DNA from: Setoptus koraiensis
Taxonomy: Eukaryota; Arthropoda
Length of the DNA: 64,000 nucleotides
Direction: 5' to 3'
NCBI GenBank assembly: GCA_048013815.1
Contig: CM106585.1
Span: 8,804,001-8,868,000 of the forward strand
A program made the position numbers and the translations under genes. Below the pieces are notes generated by a model. It did no database searches. It saw only the letters and a program-made list of their open reading frames with translations, and was not told the origin of the DNA. Below, piece after piece: positions 55,150 through 64,000 of this stretch. Each line of letters begins with the position of its first letter. The stretch's first letter is position 1.

Positions 55150-55350
55150 AATTTCGAGCCGCCGAACGTTCGAACGCTCGCACATTCGAACGTTCGACTA
55201 TCGAAGGCTGAACGTCGGTTATGCGAACAGTGAATATGCGAACAGCGAATGACGAACAACGAATATGCGAATATGCGAATATCGGATTTCGAATTTCGAA
55301 TCGGAAATTTCGAATTGCAAACGGCGAATTCGAACTTTCGAACGCTCGCT
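55150..55350 (+). repeat. degenerate TTCGAA / GCGAAT repeat field
   Basis: Dense words GAACGTTCGAACG, ATGCGAATATGCGAAT and TTTCGAATTTCGAATCGG over 200 bases, without one fixed period. Confidence 0.6.
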
Positions 55351-55398
55351 GCTGTCGAACTCGGACGACGGCGAGCGTTTTGTTGCGGCTGCCCAATT

Positions 55399-55446
55399 GG
55401 CTGGTCAGCCGGCTGGTCAGTCGGCCGGTCAGCTGGCTGGTCAGCC
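55399..55446 (+). repeat. 12-bp tandem array
   Basis: Four copies of GGCTGGTCAGCC with few changes. Confidence 0.88.
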
Positions 55447-55767
55447 AATTGGCCAATTGGTCGCGCCTGCCAGTGCCGACACCGCCGGCGCAACACGCAA
55501 GTATCAACATGTTTGAAATGTCTGAGAGGCGGCCGAAACAAGCATAAATATTGGCAAGCAAACAGGACAAGCTGCTGTCACTCACGGCGCTGATAATATC
55601 GAGCTGATATTTGATTATTATCAGCCGTTTGACATTCCTTCAAGCGCAACTATTCTTCGCTGGAATAGTTGCGACGCAGCGTTCGTGATGCGATAATTCA
55701 TCTGCGGCCGCACAATTTGCGCCACATCAAAGGCACGCCGAGCCAGCGACAGCGGCCAAGGTGAGCT

Positions 55768-55863
55768 CAGGTGAGCCGGCCGAGCTCAGGTGAGCGAGCA
55801 ACCTGTTGCGGCTTAACACGCCGCCACAGCTCACCTGTGCGGCTCACCTGTGCGGCTCACCTG
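55768..55863. promoter_or_regulatory. cluster of five CAGGTG/CACCTG E-boxes
   Basis: CAGGTG at 55768 and 55787; CACCTG at 55832, 55845 and 55858, the last three on a 13-bp tandem TCACCTGTGCGGC. The two halves face each other as an inverted arrangement. CACCTG is the core bound by Snail/ZEB/Scratch zinc fingers; occupancy is not known. Confidence 0.45.
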
Positions 55864-56372
55864 GCCGGCGCAGGCGTTTGGCGCAAGTGTCCGGATTGGC
55901 ACCTCGGTTGACTTTTGGCTTCGTCGGGTCGGCCGAGCGAGTTGGCCGAATCGCACGCCGCTTCCATTGGGCTGGCGTGGCGAACCATGGCGCTGGAAGC
56001 AGCCACGACAAGGGCCAGCCGATGGAATTAGCCATTAGATGAGTAGCCACGATATGAGACGGCGCTGGCTACCGATGCAACAACAACAACTTGCGCGCCG
56101 CGGGTGGCGCTCACACCGTCCGCATCTGTCTCGTTCTGTGCGATTCGCGGCGACTCGAACGCGGCCAACGCGAACGCGTTCCAAGAGTTCGAACGCTTCG
56201 AACGGCCGGCAAGCGGAGAGAATCGGCGGCGAGAATGTTCGCTCTGGCGACTGCGCGCCGATTGCGCCTTCGACTGTCGAAGTTCGACACCGACACACAA
56301 ACATGCGCGTATCATGATCGCGGTGTCGCAGCGCCGGACGGTCAGCCTGCCGCGAGCCCGAGAACCAAAATG

Positions 56373-56435
56373 CCGAGAGAACCGAGAGAGCCGAGAGAAC
56401 CGAGAGAACCGAGAGAGCCGAGAGAGCCGAGAGAT
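56373..56435 (+). repeat. 9-bp tandem array (CCGAGAGAR)7
   Basis: Seven copies of CCGAGAGAA/G. Confidence 0.92.
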
Positions 56436-57659
56436 CGGCTGTTGCGCTCTTTGTGTTCTCGGCCCTACGCTAATGCCCGCTCGCCGGTCGTCGGCGGACC
56501 CGACATTGCTCACGGCCGGCACCACACGCCGCTAATTCTAATCCAGTGACGATGATTATCGCCAGATATTTGTATCCATCGGCCATTAGGCCGGCTAATT
56601 CCCGGCACCGCGAACATGAGCGTTCGTCGGCTCGCCCCGACGATAACAGGCGCTCCGCTGGCTGTTATCTGTTGTTTGTGTTTATCGAGCGCCTGCCTGT
56701 TAATAAAAATAAAAAACGTTAATAGTGATAACAATAATTGCGGCGCACAATACGGCGCAAATCATCTCTCGAGTGCGGCTCATTTCGGGCTCTCGGGTAT
56801 GCGCTGGCAAATTCGGGCGCTGGCGGGTATGGTAATGGGCCGACAACATGAGATCGGCGGCAACCAGATATGAGCGGCATGAGCCAGTCGGATTACGACA
56901 GAAGCCTAACGCTGCTAGATGCAGAGCCCAATGATAACACACGAGACGGAGACGCGACGCGAAAATCGTCGGATTAAGCGCCGCAAACTGCAAATTGCAA
57001 ATTAAATGGGAGCCTACCTGTTGTTCGAGCTAAGCTGGCCGGCGCACAATGCGCAGGCCGGCTAATGGACAGAGCGCCCACTCGGCGGACACTGGCCGAC
57101 GGTGGCAACAAGTCCGACAATCAGTTTTCGCCGGCGCGCCGATGCCCATGCACATATAGATATATGTATTTATGTATTTATGTGTGAATAGCCGCGACTA
57201 GTCGGGATTTGAGAGCGTTTATTAACGATTCTCGCAATGGTTTGCCGGCGCAGCGGTGGCCTACCCACAGCGGGCTCATTGAGCGGCCAGCGGCAGCAAC
57301 AAATCATCATTATCGCTTCCTTCGCGCCACCATCGGAACGCCGCTTCTCTCGGCCCGTTGTGGCTTCTCTGGCTTCGCTGTGGCCTGGCAGCTCTGGCAG
57401 CCGCTCGCAGAGAACGCTTCTCTGAGAGAAGGGCACTGGATTATGCGCGCCCACTATGCTAATGCGCGATGCGTCTCACACAGAGCTGACAGCAGAACAA
57501 GGGCGACGGGCAAAAGAAGCGTCAATTAAAAAATGATCACTTACACGCCAATATCAGTGTCGTTGTTGCCGTGTTTATCTGTCGCTGCTTGTTCCTAAGC
57601 ATGTTCGTGTTGGGCCGGGAATGCGCGCGAGAAGCCGCGAACAAGCCGAGCACTGAGAA

Positions 57660-57739
57660 GCCGAGAAAAGGCCGAGAAGAAGCCGAGAAAAGGCCGAGAA
57701 GAAGCCCGAGAAAAGGCCGAGAAGAAGCGAGAAGCGAGG
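57660..57739 (+). repeat. 22-bp tandem array
   Basis: About 3.5 copies of a 22-bp unit made of two sub-units, GCCGAGAAAAG and GCCGAGAAGAA. Confidence 0.88.
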
Positions 57740-57965
57740 AACGCAGAGCAACGAACAACGCGCTCTGCATGCTCACTTGATCACTCATTTGTCACTTGGC
57801 CAATGCCCGTTCGACACGATGATATATCGACGTCGAAGCGCTGCCCATGCAACAAGCAACTACAACGAACAACATGTAAACACATTCGGCTTACAACTTG
57901 GAACCTCCGACTTGGAACGGCCCAACTGGCGCTGCTCGAACTCGGAACCGTTCGAAGTTGCAACT

Positions 57966-58071
57966 CGCACTGTTCAAACTCGCACTGTTCGAACTAGCAC
58001 TGTTCGAACTCGGACTGTTCGAACTCGCACTGTTCGAACTCGCACTGTTCGAACTCGCAACTGTTCGAACT
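57966..58071 (+). repeat. 15-bp tandem array (CGCACTGTTCGAACT)7
   Basis: Seven copies with single-base variants; each carries a TTCGAA palindrome. Confidence 0.92.
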
Positions 58072-58357
58072 GTTGCGACGCCGACTGCGACAACAGCGAC
58101 AACGGCGACGACAACAACACCAACAAACATAATGTAATAATGTCCGTTCGCATTCCCACACGCATTCTCTCGGCTCTGTTGGCTCTTTCCGCCGCGCTGT
58201 TTGCGATGGCTCGTTCTGTTGTCGCGATTCGCGCTTCGAACGCCAACCGAGCGAACGTTCGCAGTTGAAAGCGCACAATTGTCAGATGACCAATGGTGCC
58301 ATATGCAATCGTGCCGTGACGAGCGTTGTTTTGTGGCGCTAGCTCGAGCGAGGCCGT

Positions 58358-58367
58358 CAGATGGCGC
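58358..58367 (+). promoter_or_regulatory. CTCF-like core motif
   Basis: CAGATGGCGC fits YAGRKGGCRS. Confidence 0.3.
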
Positions 58368-58849
58368 GACTCTGGCCTCAGAAACGCCACCAACGGGGGC
58401 CAGTTCAAGTTGAGCGCACGGCCGCAAAATCAATTTGCATCATCATGCCGCATGATTCATGCGACGGAAATCAATTTGCATACGGCGAAGAATTGGCGGC
58501 AACAAAGAAGCCAAACTGACTAATTAAGTGACTAAATTGAGCACATGAGCTGAACTAAATAACCGAGTAACTAAATAACTGAGCAACTCAACAACCGAGC
58601 GACCGAGTATGAAGACAAGCAATAATTGATTTTAAGTAATGAGCGGTGTGTTTATTCACGCGTGATGCTATCTTACAAAATACAATATCTTGTCAATGGT
58701 TGGCCGCCGCTGCAATCAGTGGCGCGCTGCGACGAAGCGATTTCCGGTCAGCAGTTCGGGTCAGTGATGGAGACAGTGAGCGGGCAAGCATGTGACGAGA
58801 TCTAACAAGAATGTGCCTAGTAATAGTATGTACATTATATGCAGTGACA

Positions 58850-58882
<33 letters not shown>

Positions 58883-59463
58883 ATAATACTAATAGGATTA
58901 ATCAATTAATTGGTGCTAATTAACTAATTGGGAGCCTAACAATTGGCTGGCCTAGACAGCGATGGCTGCAGTGTCGAAGTTAAGTTATTTGCACAATTGT
59001 TGTACAGTGCAGTGGTGCTACAATTAGGCTTGAGTACAATTAATTGAATGGGGGGCAAGTTAAATGGGTTTTTCAATCACAATTTCTTAATAATTTCTAA
59101 TTAACACGCGCACGCAAATTGATGCGGGTCCGACTGTTAACGATGATTTTGGTCGTACGTGTATCACAAGTGCAACAACAATTATAAAACAACAAAAACA
59201 ATTAGCTGTGTCACCAGACCTCTCAAGCGCCTGTCACATTGCTGACCAGCGCCGATTTGGGGCTCCGGCCGGGATGTTTGCCGCTAGCCAGAGGTGAATC
59301 GCAGTGACAAGTGTGCAAATGGCGAAAAGGGGCCAATGAGTTGCGTTGTGTAGGCCGCTTGCGTGGCTGCTTGTGGCGTCAAATTGCTGCTGTTCCTTGC
59401 TGACGAGGCCGTTGCTCTTGTTGATGGCGGCCTGCCTGTTGGTCTGCTGTTGATTTTGCGGCG

Positions 59464-59540
59464 TCACTGTTGTCGTTGTCGTCGTCGTCGTTGTTGTCGT
59501 TGTCGTCGTCGTCGTGGTTGTCGTTGTTGTCGTTGTTGCA
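59464..59540 (+). repeat. imperfect (GTC/GTT)n trinucleotide array
   Basis: About 25 GTC/GTT units; reads as Asp/Asn repeats on the minus strand, but no gene context supports coding. Confidence 0.85.
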
Positions 59541-59673
59541 TGAGGGGAATAGCGAGAAGAGATGCAAAAAGATAATTAGTCGTCAAGTAATCGGATAAAT
59601 AATAAATCTTGTGCCTCTGTCGTGACATGTGCCGCGCTATCTCTGCGGCGCCATCTCGACAAGCGCACACCCA

Positions 59674-59741
59674 GACCAACGAGGCATTCACACCGACGAG
59701 GCATCCAGACCGACGAGGCATCCAGACCGACGAGGCATCGC
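59674..59741 (+). repeat. 17-bp tandem array (ACCGACGAGGCATCCAG)4
   Basis: Four copies, the middle two identical. Confidence 0.92.
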
Positions 59742-60590
59742 TGGCTTCATTAATATCACTCGCAACACCTTGCAAAATCGCAGACAGCCCGAGCACTGTC
59801 GCATATCCAGCGACCGGCTAGACGACGGGCGCCCAGTGGCGACTTTATCCACGCGACTGTCGCTTGATTGACACCATCGTCCTGTGGAGGGCGCCTCGAC
59901 TCATCACTGGCATGGGCGACGCATTGCGAGCCAGCCAGCGAGTGACGCTGGCGGGCCACGCGGCTCAACTTAATCTGCGCCCCACGCAACACTACGCATA
60001 CATTCGTTCTTTTTATTCTTTTCGATATCTGGCCCCCATTTCGGCAGCTCATTCTCTCTATGATTTCTATGATTCTTTGCATCGTTCGTTGCTTACGTAA
60101 CAGCTAGTAACTGCTATAACGCCCAGTGCTCACGTAACGTACGAGCAGTAGTCTAGTAACGCTGCTAGTTCAACGAACTTTGTGTCTAAATCAGATGCTG
60201 GCATGCAATTGTTGTTTGCTCATAATGGTTTTATTTTACTTTTTCTCTTTACACTGTGCCGGCGACATGCGACATGCAAATGGCCGTCACGACGACCCAT
60301 AGCGCACCAGCAATTATGGTCGCCGGGCACACACTCACTCACTGAAAATTGCTGGCTACCAGAACTGGCTAGATGGGGTGGGGGGGGGCAGAGTGAGCGG
60401 CCAATCTAACGGGGCGACCAATGAAGCAAACAGAGCAAACAGCAACTCTGTTCAACGGGCACCAGAGACGCCCAAAAGTGCCAAAAAGAGCCGAAAGGAG
60501 CGCTCGCTGCCAAGGGATGACGCAATCGCTTGCTCGTGTTTTTGCGCGTGTTTTACGCGCCGTTCGCTGGCTATATATAGCACCAATATA

Positions 60591-60670
60591 GCATATATTC
60601 GAGCATATATTCGAGCATACATTCGAGCATATATTCGAGCGTATATTCGAGCATATATTCGAGCATATAT
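60591..60670 (+). repeat. 12-bp tandem array (GAGCATATATTC)n
   Basis: About 6.7 copies with two single-base variants. Confidence 0.92.
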
Positions 60671-61360
60671 ATGTGAGCACAGTCAGTTGGATGACAACAA
60701 TTGGACATTGGCAATAATGGTCGGCAGTGGTTGCGTCATACTTATTGTATATATAGGCTGTTATTGACGAATAAATAATGTAGTAATTATGTCAACAAAC
60801 GACTCCGACGTCGCTGCGTCGTGCGCGTACTACGTGGCACTTGCTCGTTTTGATGATGCTCGTGTGTCGTATTACCCAACAGAGTGTGCACTAGTGAAAA
60901 GTTGCCACCATGACACACGACAATTGCGACAGCAGCGACAACGCCGACAAAAGAGTGACTCATCGCGGCGCACCCAAGAGTGCCGCCCCCGCTACGCCCC
61001 CACCAATTGAGGCGGACGCGACGGGACGGTTGGAAGGTTGCGCAATTGCTGTCGGCGCTGTTGTCGGCGCTGTTATCGGTGGGCGCTAGTTACCGTCGGT
61101 CGGTCGCTAGTTACTGTCAGTTGGCGCCAGTTACTGACAGTTACCGCTAGTTGGCCACTAATTGAACTAGCTCAAATTGTCGGTTGCATAATAGTCGGCC
61201 GACCTAGGCAAGTGTTGCCAACGCTGTGTGGCTAACAAGCAGAAATTTAAGTTAGCAGTGAGTGAGTTTCTGATTAAAACTCTCGCTAGGCGGCCCCACA
61301 TCGACCATTGTTACTATGTGTGCCACGAATCTCGGCGGATTTATCACACTGTTACAATGC

Positions 61361-61385
61361 GTTACATAACAACTGGTTATGTAAC
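61361..61385. repeat. 10-bp hairpin
   Basis: GTTACATAAC, 5-base loop, GTTATGTAAC; perfect. Confidence 0.85.
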
Positions 61386-61450
61386 AATCGCTGGCTAGAT
61401 AACACACATGTCGACACACATGACAGCCACCATATCCGACCATGAGCATG

Positions 61451-61478
61451 GTCAGCTGATGATGAGCGAGCAGCTGAC
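61451..61478. repeat. 8-bp hairpin with CAGCTG arms
   Basis: GTCAGCTG (61451-61458) and CAGCTGAC (61471-61478) pair perfectly. Each arm also carries a CAGCTG E-box. Confidence 0.7.
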
Positions 61479-61503
61479 TGTCAGCATGGCTAGTGTCATT
61501 TAA

Positions 61504-61520
61504 GGGAGGGGGAGGGGGGG
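61504..61520 (+). other. putative G-quadruplex run
   Basis: GGGAGGGGGAGGGGGGG satisfies the four-G-tract rule with one-base loops. Confidence 0.5.
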
Positions 61521-61592
61521 CAGCGCCGTTCGACGACAATTGCACACACAATTGACAGTTGACAATGACAGCAGTCAGCTGATAAGCGATGA

Positions 61593-61642
61593 TGCAAATA
61601 GTTGTAGTCAGACAACAACAACAACAACAACAACTATTTGCA
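61593..61642. repeat. 13-bp hairpin with CAA-repeat loop
   Basis: TGCAAATAGTTGT (61593-61605) pairs perfectly with ACAACTATTTGCA (61630-61642) around a 24-base loop made mostly of a CAA repeat. Confidence 0.85.
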
Positions 61643-61836
61643 CAATTCATTCACAGTCAGCTGCCGGCTCATTGGCTGGCCAACTAGCGGCAACTAACAG
61701 CAATCAATTGCAGGCCATTGGCCCGCCGAGCTGTGGCCTGGGCAATTGGGCCCCAATTTCAATTCAATGCAAATCGGTGCAATCGGTCGGTTGTGCCGCA
61801 AGCAGAGGCCGCCCCCAACTGGCTGCTGCTGCGCTC

Positions 61837-61887
61837 GACACGCCCGCCGTCTCGCCGTCTCTCAGATGGCGAGACGGCGGGCGTGTC
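61837..61887. repeat. perfect 20-bp GC-rich hairpin
   Basis: GACACGCCCGCCGTCTCGCC (61837-61856), an 11-base loop, then the exact complement (61868-61887). Eight loop bases CTCTCAGA (61859-61866) are complementary to TCTGAGAG at 61894-61901, which would allow an H-type pseudoknot. Confidence 0.9.
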
Positions 61888-63534
61888 AGACGGTCTGAGA
61901 GGTATCATCAGGCTGAAATCAATTGAGGCCAGCGCGGCAAACCGCCGACGGGTGCCGGGTACCCCAATGCCCGGCCAGTTGGCGCACGATTTGGGTAGCA
62001 CCATGATGAATAGTGGGCTCTCTAGCGGCCCACGCCAGAGTAAATTGTGCAAGTGTAAATACGCGCCCACGCTGCTGCTGCCGCCGCCGCAAACATGTAC
62101 AGACAGAGCAAACAACGGCAAACAAACCAAAGCAAACCGTTGCCCAGGGGGAAGGAAGTACAATAATAATAGCGTTGGTGGTCGGTTACGCAATGGGAGA
62201 CACAATAAAGCCGCAGCGGACTCCATTTGTCATATCGCACCCAGCGGCCAGCCACCGAAGCTAATGCCACTGCATGCGATTTTCCCTTTTGCCGCTCCAT
62301 TGCAAATTTTCGAATCTGGCTACGCTTCAAATCTGCGCCCGAATGTTTGCTGGCTGTATCGTCTCGGGCGATCGTCCAGTTTGATTTCGAGTGTCGGCGC
62401 TGCAACGTGCAACATTCCTTTGGCCACATAAATCCGCGCGCGCGATCTATCGCGGCACGGAGCGGCGACGCGCCGGGTCCCGGCAACGAACGAAAACGGG
62501 CACTTGGCGTCGGGCCAACAGACGCCGTCGTTGCAGCAACAGCAACAGCGACAACGACAGCACGTGACGGGGCCGCCGAGGCGCAGCAAGCGCCAATTAT
62601 AGTTTTATCTGCCGACAAGAGATTGCGAGGGCGCCCCCCCGTACAACACGCCGATACTGTTTCACACTAAATGCGCCTGAACACAGGGGACGAGTTAGGT
62701 TGAGCCGACGGGCACGGGGCCATATTTTTCATTGTGTGCGCCTGCCAGACTTAACAGACTTAAAGCTAAGCTGTCTGTCTGGCTGGCTGGCTGGCACGAT
62801 ATAAACAATCCTTGGCCCCTTTTTATAAATAATCTCTTTTCAGTTCGCTCCGGCGGCGGCGGCGGCAGAAGCGTCCGTCTGGCTGCAATTGCGTCAACGC
62901 CAAATCGTTGGAGACAAACCGGCCAGAGGCGCGCGTCTTGTCGCAATCATAATCAACTCTCTCGGTAATTATTTATGATGGCTCAGGCCGAAACCGGAGC
63001 CGCACAGAGCCGCATAGAGCGGGCCCCGTCGAGTGGCCACTCCTCATCGTTTCCAATCCACTTAGTAGTGCCAATCGATCGGATTTGATTTGATCAAATG
63101 TTGTTATTTTGTGCGTGTGTGTTTGTTTTTCTCTCGCTCCAACTCTCCGGCTCGTCGCAGTGGCACCAATGGCGGGCCCCACTCACTCTGACTGGAAACA
63201 CTTGAAACGAACTCACTTAAAACACGACACAAACGCACAATGTTCGTTTGCTCGCCGACCAATGGGGCCTAAACACACATTAGCATCCATAGAAATGGCA
63301 TCGATGCGCTCTGGCGTGTCTGTCGCGAGCGCCGACAACCATTTGCACAAGAAATCCATTAGTGGGCCCGTTTTTTCGGCTCGGCTCGGCTCAACTCTGG
63401 CCAGTTGCTCGATGACGTGAACATGCCAACTGCCACTCTGTGTGTATTATGTAACTGTTACTGTTTTATTTAATTTCGGGCCCACTAGACGCGCACACAG
63501 ACAGAACAAACAAGCCAGCGATATCATGATTATT

Positions 63535-63580
63535 TTGTTGTATCATCGCTATATAACGCGATGTCGCGATGATATAACAA
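63535..63580. repeat. 15-bp hairpin beside a splice donor
   Basis: 63535-63549 pairs with 63566-63580 over 15 positions including one G-U (on the + strand transcript), with a 16-base loop. It lies about 15 bases inside the intron after the minus-strand donor at 63596-63601. Confidence 0.75.
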
Positions 63581-63601
63581 CGTCACACATAGCGTACTTA
63601 C

Positions 63602-63998
63602 CGAATATGTTGTTCACGGGCCACGGGTTGTTGTTGCCGGCCTTCTTCGGGGCCGGATTGCGCCAGAAGGGCGGAAGGGGCGTGGGGAGGTATCGGGGGT
63701 CGATGGGCAGCGTCGCAAACACTTCGTCTGGTTGCTGCTGCTGCGGTTCCCTAATTGGCGATAAGTTGGGCCCATTGGCGGGCGGATATTGATGGGGCGA
63801 CTGTGCGGGCGCCGAATGAATTATGTGCTGGTGCTGATGGGGCCGCGAGTAGGGCATCATGGGCGGCGGTGGCGGGGTAACGTGCCGCACCGGATGCTGT
63901 TGTGCAGTTGTTGTGGGCGAAACCTGCGACGGGGTGGGTATCTCTTCGATGGGTAGCACGGTGGCGGGTTGCTGTTGGCGCATGTCCACGCCACCCAT
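63602..63998 (-). CDS. Pro/Gln/His-rich protein exon, partial at the window edge
   Basis: The minus strand reads 132 open codons from an ATG at 63998 to a perfect GTAAGT donor (63596-63601). The sequence is rich in Pro, Gln and His (RHVTPPPPPMMPYSRPHQHQH) and ends DPRYLPTPLPPFWRNP...NNNPWPVNNIFG. The ATG may be the start or internal, since the frame reaches the window edge. I do not recognise the family. Composition resembles disordered parts of transcription regulators, but that is only an impression. Past the donor no matching downstream exon was found, so the intron is probably long. Confidence 0.6.
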
Positions 63999-64000
63999 GT

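Larger units (their letters stand above)
44973..63601. other. 18.6 kb without recognisable genes, repeat-mosaic region
   Basis: Many ORFs exceed 60 codons on both strands, but they come from GC-rich, stop-poor sequence and from tandem repeats whose lengths suit several frames. None matches a family. GC content climbs to a maximum near 50-51 kb. The region contains at least fourteen unrelated short tandem arrays, perfect inverted repeats, E-box and CTCF-like motifs and a tRNA-derived fragment, listed separately. Part of it is probably the intron that begins at the GTAAGT donor at 63601 on the minus strand. Confidence 0.6.

Noticed and set aside
55844-56050. Coding exon at the E-box cluster
   Set aside because: Frames are open only because of the 13-bp and 12-bp repeats; no splice sites or family match.
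59234-59567. Asn/Asp-repeat ORFs on the minus strand
   Set aside because: Translation of a GTC/GTT microsatellite without gene context.
60378-60767. ORF with YIRA repeats
   Set aside because: The repeats are a translation of the 12-bp array GAGCATATATTC; no other coding sign.

Overview
The window is animal nuclear DNA. The genes encode single-copy eukaryotic housekeeping proteins (UFD1, FCP1, EMC10, Par-3, a DHX8/Prp22 helicase, a VRK kinase, a PPP1R14-type PP1 inhibitor) and a complement C3-like protein. Splice signals are of the metazoan type. Very intron-poor genes (a 7 kb complement ORF and a 3.2 kb helicase ORF in single exons) together with a C3-like gene suggest a chelicerate, perhaps an acariform mite. 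This is an inference; no species can be named from the sequence.

Left arm (1-11.8 kb): a compact cluster of intron-poor genes. UFD1 (+), FCP1 (+), EMC10 (-), Par-3 (+) and DHX8 (-) have short spacers, and Par-3 and DHX8 converge with only 43 bp between stop codons. They serve ER/ubiquitin quality control (UFD1, EMC10), Pol II CTD dephosphorylation (FCP1), cell polarity (Par-3) and splicing (DHX8). Several are domain-trimmed relative to the usual family architecture: DHX8 lacks its S1 domain, Par-3 its N-terminal oligomerisation domain, and FCP1 both flanks.

11.8-14.7 kb: gene-poor DNA with a short direct repeat, a MITE-like element and two unrecognised coding-like ORFs. 14.7-27.1 kb: a 12.5 kb tract almost empty of cytosine on the + strand, with A and G near normal levels and T raised, interrupted by a 35-base C homopolymer and ending in a 500-base assembly gap. 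Right after the gap is the C-terminal half of a VRK-family kinase.

28.5-42.8 kb: a three-exon PPP1R14 gene with a very long Q/H/N-rich N-terminal extension, then (minus strand) the C3-like gene, which has thioester, catalytic His, anaphylatoxin-like six-Cys module and C345C/NTR domain, plus a roughly 280-residue low-complexity insertion.

42.8-63.6 kb: about 20 kb with no recognisable conserved gene, GC-rich from about 46 kb. It is packed with short tandem arrays of many different periods (7, 9, 10, 12, 14, 15, 16, 17, 21, 22 bp), words built on TTCGAA, perfect hairpins, an E-box cluster and CTCF-like motifs. Much of it may be the first intron of a gene whose P/Q/H-rich exon, with a clean GTAAGT donor, sits on the minus strand at the right edge.
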